64,000 bases of DNA from Angiostrongylus vasorum. Taxonomy: Eukaryota > Nematoda > Chromadorea > Rhabditida > Metastrongylidae. The position numbers and the translations under genes were made by a program. This document shows, piece by piece, positions 35,655 to 48,900 of the stretch (position 1 is its first letter; each line of letters opens with the position of its first letter). The notes beneath the pieces were generated by a model that saw only the letters and a list, made by a program, of their open reading frames with translations, searched no databases and was not told the DNA's origin. The stretch is taken from positions 1,302,001 through 1,366,000 of the forward strand of contig JADANN010000434.1 in NCBI GenBank assembly GCA_018806985.1, given 5' to 3'.

Positions 35655-35830
35655 ACTGCCAATTACAACTTTTCACGGCAGGGTGTTATGTGTGACTCAA
35701 CTATTTGCAAAACTCCGGACCACAGGTGTTTGCGGTTAAGACGAACGCGCTATTACCCTTTCGGTGAGCTAACGCTTTCACCACCACACCATGCGGGTCT
35801 TTCGTTTCGCCTGTTTCCCAGCTAGTTCTA
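35655..35830. mobile_element. MITE-C partial copy
   Basis: It shows CACGGCAGGGTGTTATGTG, GGACCACAGGTGTTTGCGG and CACCACACCATGCGGG. Between this and the preceding SINE (35191-35654) I see nothing recognisable. Confidence 0.6.
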
Positions 35831-36179
35831 CCTATGTAGTTTGGACAATCTTTTATGGTGGAAATTAACACTAAGAGCTAACGCTACAACCCTTTGGTCT
35901 CGTGAAAGGCGAAGACGATTAAAAAAAACACATTTTCTATGGTTCAGAAACAGCATATATGCAAATACAAGCTGCAAATTTACATGTCCATCTGTCCTCC
36001 GGTTATCGGGCAATGATTTGAGTTCACACGATCAAATTCGCCTTGCGACCATGTCGGAGTTGTCCCGCCGGTTCTGCTTACTCGAAGGATATAGTTTCTT
36101 TTATAGACCGACTTTCGCTTAGTCTTAATATAAGTAGTCAATGTCTTTTTTATCACTGATGAACCAACCTTAGGTTAGT

Positions 36180-36300
36180 AAACATTTTTATTCCGATAAC
36201 GTTTCGGTGAAGTCGATTCCGCACAGCCGCTCGTCCTCGTGATGTGGGTCATCGTTGTCGCACCCCAGTAGAATCTCCTGGAGTGGATCACCGCTCGAGT
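36180..36300. mobile_element. MITE-E arm
   Basis: ATTCCGATAACGTTTCGGTG and the adjacent sequence match one MITE-E arm; the partner arm is missing. Confidence 0.4.
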
Positions 36301-36744
36301 TATGGTTAATTAACACCGATTATTTATACCTATGCCATGTATTATATTTAATTACCACCCATAAATACCCTCGAAGCTTGGTTAATATCTTTTCGGCCGG
36401 AGTATTGAAATGCTGCTCCTCAGTTGCTGAATGGACTCGACGATTACGATTGAGATCGCGTTGACGACACCAAGTTTAAACACTTCTGTACTATCGATCA
36501 TTCCTAAGAACAACCATAACCACAATTTCATAAACAATGTTTATTGAGTGACACCTTCCTGGGTCGATTAGTTCGATAGCGTCGTAAGCATTCCCTGCAA
36601 AATTAGACCTTCACGGAAAGTTTCCGATGGTAGAATACATAGACGGCAAGTACAGGTCATCACCGTCCAAGTAGCCCTTTCATATTTTTGGTTACTTATT
36701 AGGCCTATGAAATAGTGAAAATGTCCCACTGCAAACACCTGTGA

Positions 36745-37120
36745 TCCGGAGTTTATCAACCCATCGCAGACACCTGCGGTCCGGAGTTTTGCAAATGTCT
36801 CAGCATCATTGTGGTTGTTATACCCTGCCATGTAAAATTATAATAGGCAGTAAATAAAAAGTTGACACTTTGATTTCGACTACATCCTCAGCCTACCTGG
36901 GTTCGTTGCCGATTTGAGCGCCCTAGATCAATCCCCTTGACTGGATTGCTGATGGCGCTGATCAATAGAACTAGCTGAGAGACAGGCGAAACGAAGGACC
37001 CGCATGGTGTGGTGTTGGACGCGTTAGCCCCCGGAAAGGGTAACAGTGCATTCGTTCCCCACCGCAGACACCTGCGGTCCGAAGTTTTGCAAATATCTCA
37101 GCATCACTGTGGTTGAAAAT
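36745..37120. mobile_element. MITE-C copy with a duplicated end
   Basis: The CACCTGCGGTCCG...CTCAGCATCA end occurs at both 36770-36830 and 37065-37115 in the same orientation, so it looks like a solo end plus one full unit in tandem. A partial third block (CACCTGTGATCCGGAG) precedes them. Confidence 0.65.
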
Positions 37121-37606
37121 GTCTCTGTAGTCCTCCAGTCAAGTTTAGGGATTTAGCATGCGCCACAAGTCAAGGGAGTGACGTCTTTTAATTCTTTTGC
37201 TATTTCTAGCCTTTTTGTGAGATGCGACGTCGAATCACTTCCTGTGTATTTGCCAGTTCTTTCTAGCAGTGCTTTCATCGAACAGATGTAGGATACAATC
37301 CTTATATACAAAAAACGTTCTCATGTGCAAGTACAATAATTACCTCTACATGCGCATGCAAAGTGTAGGTCTATTTAGTTTCGATAGAAGCGGATTTCAT
37401 CCCCCTCAATCCAGCTGCATCCCAGAACAAGTATGTAGCCACTTATAAATCGTACTGAAGACCGCCTGTTCACTATCTGGGAATTCGCCGCCTACATTCA
37501 AGAGTAAGCGGCTCGAAATGGTCCAGGGAAGTTCGCTGCAGTATGGTTATAGAAACACAGCGCTATATATGTAACATAGACATTTATTTATTTGTACGTG
37601 TCCATT
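37121..37606. other. No feature recognised
   Basis: No open frame with splice support and none of this window's repeats. Confidence 0.35.
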
Positions 37607-37890
37607 TGGGCTCGTGTGGGGCAGTGGTCGGAGGCGCCCTGGGACACACGTGGAATCGATCCCCGCGCCCATGGTCCACCAAGCCTTCCATCCCTCCGGG
37701 GTAGGCAAATTGGTACCAGACTTGTCTGGGAGGATAGCAGCACTGGCTCGATACATCGGTAGACCACTGCGAGTCATTGTAAAGGCCAAATATGCATTCA
37801 GTCACCTCCAAACGATGCGTAATGACGTCGAATGCATGGCTCATTCCTCAGGGGATTGATCAACGCCAAGAGCCTTATCCTTATACGTAT
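37607..37890 (+). mobile_element. SINE-A copy, well preserved
   Basis: The head GCTCGTGTGGGGCAGTGGTC and GGAATCGATCCCCGCGCCC, body and tail are all present. Confidence 0.8.
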
Positions 37891-38019
37891 CTATAAGCAG
37901 CAATTTGAAATTTACAACTTTGAAGAGGATCTTTCGAAAACAATGAGTTTTGAGCATTTTCCCTGTTTTTAGGTCACCGTTCAGCCAATTGAAGTGACTA
38001 TGCACATAAAGATACAAAA

Positions 38020-38300
38020 CTTCGCTTTTGGCGCTGATCGCCCGCCCTGAGGAATGCGCCATGGATCCGACTTTATTGAGCATCGTTGGAGGTGATTGAA
38101 TGCATATCTGGCCTCTACAATGATTCGGCGTAGCGTACCGATGCATCGAGCCAGTGCTGCTATCCTCCCAGACAAGGCTGCTACCAATTTGCTGAACCCG
38201 AGGGGATGGAAGGCATGGTAGGCTTGAGGCGAGATCGAACAAAGGACCGCGTATGTATAGCAAGGCGCCTCAAGCCACTGCGCTACACCCACATCTGCAG
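38020..38300 (-). mobile_element. SINE-A copy
   Basis: Tail TTCGCTTTTGGCGCTGATCG is at the left, and the head CCACTGCGCTACACCCAC at the right. It is inverted relative to the copy 130 bases to its left. Confidence 0.75.
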
Positions 38301-38629
38301 TCATACGAACAAATACGAATGCGGAACTCGCCAACTCTACTAATGAGTGATTTTGTTCGTAACAAAGACCGAGAATGAAAGGTCTATGTGAACATCTACG
38401 ACGCAGTAGAAGTGAGCCTTTGCACAAATTCCGCCAACGACATCACGAAGTCCTCCACGGGTTTTTCTTGATTTCTTGACTCTTCTTGCCTTTTCCATAG
38501 CATCCCATCAGTAATCCACACTACTTAATATCACTTAGCATCCTAATGTAAGATCTAAAACGTGTAAGCGATCCGGAAGTCCAAAATGTGATAATGAGCG
38601 GATGGTATGTGCGGAAAGTAACAATAGTC

Positions 38630-39005
38630 AGGTCATTTTTTTTCATTTCATTTGACCCGTCTTCACTTCTACTGTACAGATCTCAGCACTTCTCACATTC
38701 GATTCGTTTCCCTCGCTCCCATTGTCCACGAAGATCTTCCAGCTTTTACGTGTAGGTTCGGTTGCTGCTTGAGGATATCAATTTCATCTTGAATGTCGTA
38801 GACTGCTGGTCGAGCAGTTCTATCTGGAGTCCTGATATAGCCGGGCTAGAGCGTTCTGAACTCGATTGCAGAAAGCAGTTTTTTTCCCGGACAAGTCCGG
38901 TACCAATTTCCCGACTACAAGGGATGAGAGGCTTGGTTGCCGGGAGTGGAATCGAACTAGCTTGTGATGACGGACATCACCACCACTGTGCTATCCGCCC
39001 CCCTC
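38630..39005 (-). mobile_element. SINE-F copy, near full length
   Basis: The head at the right reads on - GGCGGATAGCACAGTGG, with a B-box-like GGAATCGAACT on + at 38948-38958. Confidence 0.8.
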
Positions 39006-39945
39006 GTCAGGTCATAAGGGAAAAGTTGACTCAAAAGTAACTTTAACCCAGCAAAGATGTTAGCGATTCGTATTCTTCCATATTTCTGACTCCGTACCTT
39101 ATACAGCAAGAAGACGCTGAAAGACTGTTGTTACTTTTTACTCTATTTACAAATTAGTATTTAGGCGAGATATTTGTAGTGTGTGGAATTACGGCATGCA
39201 CACGGTTTCGGAAGGAATCTTCGATTTTCGAACATTCTTGATCGTTTATAGGTTGTTCTTTCATTAGTAGTATTTCTCTGTCATACTCCGTCTAATAACT
39301 CTTCTATCGGGTTGTGTAGACGTTGTTTAGAAGAACGATCATCGATTTAAAGGGAGTTGTTTAGAGAACCGAAGTCGGTTATCAAATTATGTAGAGATCG
39401 CTTAGAGAACGTGGCCTCCTATACTGCTTTGACTTCTTTCTATCTTCTGTCTAGCATAAGTTCACCCATCAGGCTCTGGATCTATGTGCTGAACGGTTTC
39501 TAATTAATCCAGTACATTTGGTTTTGGAACTGAGAAGATCTGGTTGGAGGTGACCAAAAGAACTTACGTCTTGGCCCAAGTAGTCTACTCCACTGTTGTA
39601 TTAGACAGCAAATATGGACCTTTCTAAACCGGATTCAACTGTCCATCTTTAACTGGACTCAGTTAATGAAGGTGTAAATGGTTTATTTGGCTAAATAAAT
39701 AGAACGATAGAAGCTTAGCTTTGCTGCTGATGGTTAGTAATCCTTTCCTACCCAGAAAACTCGGATAATCCATCCATTCCACAATCTTGGGTTCTTTAAA
39801 TAGGTCATTTGCAAAGGGTCAAACGTCTACATGTCTGTTAGTTGCTGAGTCCTCTAACTGCGACCCTATACTGATGCGAATTTAAAGATCTGGTATGAAT
39901 CTGAACACTCTTCTCAAGTGCAATAATGTAGTTACGTTTAAATTT
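39006..39945. other. Intergenic upstream of the large + gene
   Basis: No coding signal. The region should contain the promoter and outron of the gene starting at 39957. Confidence 0.35.
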
Positions 39946-39948
39946 TCT

Positions 39949-39959
39949 AGGTAAAAATG
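39949..39959 (+). promoter_or_regulatory. Probable trans-splice acceptor of the large + gene
   Basis: AATTTTCTAG ends at 39950, and the ATG at 39957 follows after six bases. This supports 39957 as the start. Confidence 0.5.
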
Positions 39960-42900
39960 AAAAGAGCTCCGAAATCGAAGATACCATCGTTGTACCACTT
40001 TTGGACAAGTGACCAACAACAGAACACGAATGATGTCATCAGAAATCAAGGTGTATTTGAATTAGTATAGTTGAGTGTTATTTAATTGGATATTTGAATG
40101 GCCTGTCCTCATTGGTTATGTGGGCCCCAGCATAACCTCCACTTTTCGGGGTTTTGCTGGTTTAGCCATTGTTGTTTGCCAGAGTCTCAAGGTCAGCCTA
40201 GCCAAAATCTGCCTCAGGTCATCACAACCACAGGGCAGTCGCCGCCCTTGTGAATAAGAGAGATTTGCCGCCATGCGACTTTGATACCACGATGGTGGTG
40301 GATCCTGGTATTGGTTTAGCCTTAGCAGGGCTCGCTGGTGGGAACGCTTGACTCCTCAGTTTGGGAGTCCCTGTTGGAAGGGGAGGGGGGGTGGATAAAT
40401 CACCGCTGTACGTCGCAGCTCGACACCCAGTAACACCTCCCGAACACCAGAGGCGGTAAACCGTCGGAGGTGGGTGTTATTTTAGTTTCAGAATGTATCG
40501 TTTCTATAATGGTTCAAATATATTGTAACTTTGTCCTACTTCTAATACGTTCAAGCTGTTTCCAATATATTTTTTTCGGTCCTATTAACGGCAAGTTGAA
40601 TTTTACTCAAAAGTTTTTTTGGACGTGCTGTGAGCCGTTGAACGAATGAAGTTTTTTTTCATTTAGATGAAGTTATTACATTGTCTGATAGTCCACTGGA
40701 ACATATCAACGCTACCCCATTGTCGGTTTTGGTAAGTTACTCCATATAATTTAGCATAATTTTATCATTTTCGGGAACTTTTAACAATTTCAAGGAAGCC
40801 AGCATTCGCCCGGTGGGAATGTTCCCAAATGGGCACCTTTGTTACGTCGATCGACAACGTCAGATCCGTCTCCATCGTCAAAAAGTGTTCCAACTCCGTT
40901 GCGACACATTAGCCCAACAAGGTGGGAAGAAAGTAGTGGTGTGGACGTTCTCATTTAAACAGATTCTTGGGTACAGTGCTGTTTACATGAGAGCTGTCTT
41001 TCAGATGTTTTTTTGTTATATTAAATAATAAAACTGTTGAACTGGTGGATAATACCCTGGACTACCTTATATAATGCTCATCTGTTTTGCTTAGAAATCG
41101 ATATATGGAAGTACTACGTGTTTACTTGTACCCACGGTATAAGTACTTTTAACCTCCTTGTAAAACCAAACCAGAATCTATCGACAAATCATACGTACAA
41201 TCAGGCAAACCACAGCTTAAATTTAATTAGGCAGGGTCTTAGTCTACTCGTTTTTCCCTGGAACAAATGTGAATGCTATTTTCCACGTTCTCTTAACTTT
41301 GGTATTTAATGCTATTTACTTGGGAAGACTATTGTTCCGAATAGCAACCGTAATTTAAAGAGGTTTGCCTAAGATTCACTAGCCATGACCTTTTTTTCTT
41401 TGCTGAATATTGATGTTGGATGCACTAGAAGCTCGATTGTTTTTTATTTAGCATTGAAAAATTAGGGGAAAAAAAACATTGTGGCTAAGGTTTCTATTAA
41501 TTGTTACCTTCGTAAAGCTGAGTATTTCGCAGTTGTTTTCTCCACTATATCCACATGGATTTGAGTTAAACTTGGGAGATTGTGAAGTGACCCGATGTTT
41601 AGCATCGTCTAGTAATTAAACTTCGTAGCCTTGGAATAGAGTGTCTAGTTTTTGCCGGACGAGACGCTTTTTCAGTGAAGCCGAGCTTGAAAAGGCCGGA
41701 TTTGACCCACACGAAGGCTCAACTATTCGTTATCCCGCAAATGAACATTGCCGTCAGTACGAGGTACCAGAATATTCACAGTATTTGTAAACTTCACGTT
41801 GTTTAAAATGTTGGAACTAGTTGTTTGATAATGGATACATTATTGGTTTTACCTTTCCCAGATCAGTTAGCCACCTAGGACTTTTCAAATAGAAGAAAAT
41901 TTTATTGGTCGGAACTTTCCAGACTTGATGTCCTTGGGTTTCCAGATGGATATTGTGAAGTTGTGCACCGCTGAGAATTCAGCCGTTTGTCTTCCATTAG
42001 CTATCTCGGCTGACCATATCTGTGCAGTAGTGGTCATGAATTTCTTGAGGTCTGTATTTGGTTGATAACTTCAGTCCATATCCTGTTTTTGTTTAGGCAT
42101 TATTTAATTGGCTAAGTGGTGTTGTGGCATGGTACATAAGCGCGTCACTTTGGCTTTCTGAATCATGCGAAAGTTCTGTCCTAATGAAATATCTGGGCTA
42201 GGCATACCTGTGGATTGTACAGATTAACCAGTTTCATATTTATTTTTTACCTCTTGGATACTTGGATGACACGTCCTCACTAGTTGTGCCTTGTGCGGGA
42301 CCCAGCATACATTCCATTTTTTCGGAGTTTTTGCTGGTTTAGCCATTGTGGTACCCTGGAAGCCCGAGGTCAGCCTAGCCCAACTCTGACCAAGGTCACC
42401 GCCACAAGCAGTCGCCGCTCTTGTGGATCAGAGAAAGAGATTTGCCACCATGCGCCCAGTTTGATAACAAGACGATGGTAGATCCTGGTATTGGTTTATT
42501 CTTATCTGGGCTTTCCGATGGAAACGCCGGACTCCTAAGCTTGGGAGATCCTGCCGGGAGGATAAATTCCACCGCTGTACATCGCAGCCCGACACCCAGG
42601 AACAGGGAACACCTCCCAGCCACGATGAGGCGGCGATAATGGAAGGATCATTTATTCTTACCATGTGTAGAAGAGGGATAATAACAGGCTACGTGTTAGT
42701 GGAAGGGGAAAAGCTAAAATTCACCCCCTACTCTTTTTTTTCCTTCCTACATCTAGGTGTTTCAGGTGGTTTCCACGAAGCCGTGCAATCTTCTGTTGTA
42801 GTAGTCTAGAGGCAGCTCATTTGTTTGAGGAGCGCTGCAAAGCAGTTGGAGTTCCACTTGAAGAAGTTCGTTGTTATTCCTACAATACTTGACGGTTAAA

Positions 42901-45900
42901 GAGTGTCGTTTCTGTCTTATGCGGCTAATTTTCCTGTCAGTGATATTTTTATTTTTAGGTTTCCATTGTGGATACATTTAAGACATTTAAAAAGGCAGAA
43001 GCACACCGCATAGGTCGGCTGGTCGTCACGACACCTCAGGTTTTTTTAAATGAAATTTATTGTTTTGAGGATATCAATGTTTTTCATTCTACATCTATTT
43101 GTTCCATTACCGATTCTGACACTATGTTTTAATTCATCTTCGCACTTTTTTTTTGTTTCTCATTTTTCTGTCTTTTAAGAACAGTACCTATCGTCCCTCC
43201 TAACGGGTTACATCCTCATCGTGGCTGAGAGGTGTTCCTGGGTGTCGGACTGCGATGTACAGCGAAGGATTCATCCCCCTGGGATTCATCTCCCACGCTG
43301 AGACGGAGTCTGGCGTTTCCATCAGGAAGCCTAGCTAAGAGTAAACCATTACCAGGATCCACCACCGTCTTGGTATTAAAGTCGCATGGTGGTAAATCTC
43401 CGTCTGATCCACAAGGGCGGCGACTGCCTGTGGTTGTGACGACCTGGGGCAGACTTTGGCTAGGCTGATCTCGGGATTCCAGGGAACCATAATGGCTTAA
43501 CCAGCAAATTTCCGAAAAATGGAGAGTATGCTGGGGCCCGCACAAGCGGTGAGGACGGGCCATCCAAGTAAGTATCCAAGTAATGTTCCATGAGGGGTGG
43601 AACAGAAAAGTGTCAACAAAATTCTTTTAGTACAGCTGCTTCTGGTAGCTACACAATTCTATAAAAACGCAGCATTGAGCCTCAATTCGTGCACAGCACG
43701 AATTCTTTTAATTCTTTTAAGGTTCTAAGTTCTACCACTGAAATTAGATTTGTTAAGAGTTGTAATGTGCTTTAAAAAAAAGCTCTCGGCGTTGATCAAT
43801 CCCTGAGGGGTGCGCCATGCATTCGACTTCATCAAGTATCGTTAGAGGTGATTGAATGCATATCTTGCCTTTACAATAACTCGCAGTGGTCTACCGATGT
43901 ATCGAGCCAGTGCTGCTATCCTCCCAGACAAGTCTGCTACCAATTTGCCAACCCCCGAGGGATGGAAGGCTTGGTGGACCATGGGAACGCTCGTCGATTC
44001 CACGTGTGTGTCTGAGTGGCGCCTCCAACCACTACGCCACATGCGCCGGTTATGTGATTATATGATTATGTGATTGATGATGTTATGTTATTATTGATAG
44101 AAATGTGAGGTGGATTTTCACAGCTTCAATGTGTCCTTTCATCTTCTCTTATTCAATAGATACTTCTTCGTATAACAATAGGTCGTGTAAGCTGTACATC
44201 TAGAAGGGAACTTCCAAGTGAGTCTATAATTGCGCCAACAAATATCGTTGAGGAAACACGAAGTGTTACATTAACCTTTTTTACAATAAGGCTGACGTTT
44301 CGGTGGATTTCGCCTTCCTCGGAGCCTGGAAACATGAAGTTGACTGCGACCTATCCAGCCAAACACCTCCATAACCAAACAGAGAAAATTCTGAATGCTG
44401 CTAATAGCATTTTCTCTGTTTGATTACGCAGTCAACTTGACGTTTCCAGGCCCTGATGAGGGCGAAATCCTCCGAAGCGTCAGCTTTTCCGTCAATAAAG
44501 AATAGTGTAACACCTTGTGTTTGCTTAAGAAGAGTATAAAGAACTATTGAATTAATGCCGATGTTAATAGAAAGTCGGTCGTGAAAATATTGCTGATTTC
44601 AATGGCTCATTAGTTGAAGTATTTCGTTAAGGCATTAGAGAAAATCACAGAGTCGAACTCACCGTTTGTCTGCGATATTCGCTGTATAGTATTATCTCTT
44701 GATGCCTACGAAGGTTCTCGACTGACTAAGTGCAGAAATATCGTAGGAGTTTTAACAGTGAAAGGGATCATTTTTCGAGTAATTCTTGTTACTCCTTCCG
44801 TTCCGTCAACTTCTCGCAAGCTTAAACCTTTGCGAAATCGGCAGCAAATCATCACTTCGCTAATTATATCTCAGTGGATTGAACCATCCGCTTTGGATCC
44901 TTCGTTCAGGAGTAATGCTGTTCCGTTAGAAATTTCGGTCGACTACTACAACACTACGGAAGGGACATCCGAACTGGTATCTTTCACGGAGAAATGGATT
45001 GAGAGAGTAGTGATATATCTTGAGAAGCTTCACACTCTCATTCCCCTACCATCAACCAAGCCGCAACAACTTTTCACAATTGACTGGACTCCGATAATCT
45101 CAAAGGCGAAGCTTTGTACGGGTGAGACAGCGCAAATGGTAATGAGTTGTATTTTTCTTCTGGAAGCCACGCGGAACCTTGTGATTCACGGTCCAAGAGT
45201 TTTCTACTTGTATTGTGCTGGTCAGGGTTACTAAACTTTATTATTTTTACATTGCAAAGCTCATTCTTTATCTAAAGCACCGTTATCTTTAAGGGTGCCT
45301 GTTCTTTACTAAACTTTTAATCTCTTTAATAACTGAGTGTTTTGACGACTGATATTAAAACTAACTGACCAGTTCTTTTTTAATAAAAACTATTTATTCG
45401 GTATTGCACAACTGTGTTTTCCTCCGTGTTATTATAAATTCTAGTAGAATCATAGGGATGCTGAGATGTGAGCAAAACTCGGAACCTGAGGTGGACTTCG
45501 AACCCGTGGTTACCCTCACCAGGAGCTTACGAGCTATCCACCACAACAACAGAGGCCCCTTGCTTTGCCTTTCTCTCAATCGCGGATTCGAAGCCCAACT
45601 AAGGGTGCGAGTTCTGTTCATATCTCAGCATCCCTATGGTTGGACTTTGTATCGTACCTGCCGCGAAAAAAAAGAATACGCACTAAATAAGCGTTAAAAC
45701 GTTATACGTTTTAGATTCATTTCGCAAAGCTAGCAGAGATTCCAACGATGGTAGTATAGCACTCACGGTCCTTAGTGACACTGTTTTATCAGCGATATAT
45801 GAGAAGATACAGACCAAATATTCATATAATGATGGTAAGTGAAGAAATATTCGAAGTATCCTTATAACCTTTTTTCGGTACACGTTTAACTGAGATAATC

Positions 45901-48900
45901 GATCATTGTGATAGCGTAACATTTTCCATTAAGATGCTCCTTTCGACATTTCATTCAGTAACCAGTCATTCACTTCTCATCCGAAGTTCTCACGACTTAG
46001 GAGTGTCCTGGAAAAAGTGTTGTAAGTTTAAATCCATCCTTATGGGAAGTTTAATGAAAAGCACATGCTGGACAGTGAAGGTTCCGTAGTGCTTTTATCT
46101 CATTTATCACCTGTTTTATCCTTATGAAACTTTTTAAAGAGTTTTAGTTTACAGCATTTCCTGTGAGGTGCTTAATACTGTGTGAGAACGAACATGTGTC
46201 TCGTGTGATATGTGAATCACTGCATACTCCTCAACTTCGTAATGCCATCATAAGGGTGCTACCAAATATCGCATGTAAGTTGCTGGTAGTAACTATACAC
46301 ATAAGGAGAAGAGTCTTTCTTTTTAATGGGTCAGTCCTATCGTTTAATAAACTGTCGTTTAAGTACAACTACAATGATGCTGAGGCATTTGCAAAATCCG
46401 TACCGCAGGTATCCGTGGTGGGTATCGAATACGGTATTACCCCATTTCAGGCAACTAACGCGTTCACCACACCACCATGGGGATACTTCATTTCGCCTTT
46501 CTCTTAGCTAGTTTTCTATCTACCAGTGCCATCATCAATCACACGTCAACGAGATTGATCTGGGGAGCAGAAATCAGCATATCGGAATCGGAAAACTAAC
46601 TGGGAGAAAGGCGAAGCGAAGGACTCGCACAGTGTGCTGGTGAACATGTGAGCCCCCCGGAAAGGGTGATAGCGTGTTCGACCTTAACCATGGACACGTG
46701 TGGTTCGGAGTTTTGTAAATGCCTCAGCATCATTGTGGTTGTATCATGCATAATACCCTGTCATGAAAAGTTGTAGTAGGCAGTACATAAAATGGTTAAC
46801 ATTGCGATATAGTTTAAATGTTTCACTAATCATTAATGCAATGTTTATTTTAGCACCAGCGCACAGGGACTGTCATCGCACTCCAGCGCAGTGTTCAGAG
46901 TTACTAGATCGGAGTGTGGGTTTTTATTTACTTGATAAAGTGTACAATCTGACGGTGCTGTCTAACGTATCAAATGTTTGCTACTTGAGAATGAGAGTAT
47001 TATACTCGTGGTTGATATCGACATTCCTAATTTCGTTAACGTCGTCGACACAATATGTTCCAGCCGACTTCAAGTGGTAGTTTCCATGGACAGGAGGTGA
47101 TTAGAGCGTAGTGTTATGGTATTGTACTTTTTAATGGTTTATCTAAATGTTTTGTTCGTTTTGTGTTGTACCAAACCTTGTTTTTTATGTCCATCTTGAC
47201 ACTAACAGCATTTACTGGGATGCACATAGCGATTCTTCATGCTGATTGTGAAAAATTGGTGAGTTTTGAGAGTTTTAGGGCTATGTGATCATCGTACGAA
47301 TGGCCATATACTGGTTAAAATGACACTCTGAAGTCATGAAAATCGTATCGTTTTGCTTTATGAATTCAAACATGGACATCAAACAATTGAAGGAATTCGA
47401 AATGTCATCGTAGCGCAGCCACTGAGGGATTCCTGAATCCCGCATACTCTGGCGATTCAAAAGTTTCGCACCGAAAATATGAGTCTTCATGATGGAGAAG
47501 AGTGAATGAGTACACGAGCAACTGATAACGACTGTCGAAAAGTGATAATCGAGGTTGCTTCCCACAAACCTGCTTGTCGGAATATAACAGTCGTTGCTTC
47601 TTTGGCAGATTCTGAAAAGGTGGGAAAGCTTGATAAGTGGCTGATACAGGACTTGAACGACTGATATTGACAGCGTTAATAGGAAGTCTTTCACGATCTT
47701 CTTCAAAATAACAACAAAGACCATTTCTGATTTGCACTATGACAAAATAAGAATTCCTTACACTACAACGTTCAGTGGGAGGTTTAACTGGAATGAGTTT
47801 GTAGACGTTTTAGGAAGCAGAACTTACATCAAAGGGTGGTCAAGATGACTTTTTGGTTCTAGATTATCCAGTGAAGTACCAACGGTATTGTACAAATATA
47901 GCTACTAAACTTTTGTGAATTGGGCTACTAAGCTCTTTCGCTAGCATACTCGTCGTGCTTCCTCTTAACTAACAATTACTTTCTTAAAGCGACAGCTATT
48001 TTCTAAGGAAGTTTTCGACAACTAGATCTGCTCAACAATTGCTTATTGAGAGTTCGTTGTTACCAGGGCTTCAGAATTGTAAGTCATCTAAATAATAAAT
48101 TTGTTTTGATCCCAAGGAACGTGTGTATTCCAACAACTTCTATGTTGACTAATAATACGGGGTTTGAGCTTATTTATAACAGTTCAAAATTGCCATTCTA
48201 AACAACTACTTGTTCTCAGTTGTGATTTTCTGAACTCATTTCAGCTCTCTACTTCATTTCTCGTATTAAAAAGGGATCAAACTTCCGGCATAGAGTAGAG
48301 AAAACTTCACAGATTTATAGAAAAGAGTAAAGAATAAATAGAAGCTTTCGGCATTGTTCAATCCCTGAGGGATGCGCCGTGCATTCAACTTCATTAAGTA
48401 TCGTTGGAGGTGAATGAATGCATATCTGGCCTTTACAATGACTCGCGGTGGCCTACCGATGCATCGGCCCAGTCCTGCTATCCCCTTAGACAAGTCTGGT
48501 ATCATTTTGCCGACCACGGAGGGATGGAAGGCTTGGTGAGCCAAGGGCGTGGGGATCGATCCTATGAGTGTGTTGCAGGGCGCCTCTGACCACTGCGCCG
48601 CACGCGCTCTTTCTTGTACTATTTTTGTGAAACGTATCCAGGTAATCTCAGTTAAGGACGGATTATTCATCCATTGTTACCAGAAACGTAGTATACTACT
48701 TAAAAAGACGTTCAAATATACAATTTGCTTCAGCGTCCAACGGACGGTCGTGAAACGACGGGTGCTGAGAAGATGGCACTTACGCGAAGCTTACTGTCTG
48801 GGAAAAGTGGAATTATCGCCAAGTAATTTCTACTTACTTTTGGTCAATCTGTATTTTTTAAAATCCTTTCACTACCATGGCCATTTTCGCATGTCGCGCA

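Noticed and set aside
41676..41763. Alternative frame (acidic, AELEKAGFDPHEG) for exon 4 of the large gene
   Set aside because: Phase from exon 3 requires the other frame, which also gives a better continuation (KAQLFVIPQMN).
47190..47266. Exon of the large + gene (acceptor ACTAACAG, donor TTG|GTGAG)
   Set aside because: Its open frame needs phase 1 input, but the preceding exon ends in phase 2. The exon at 47990 fits that phase exactly.
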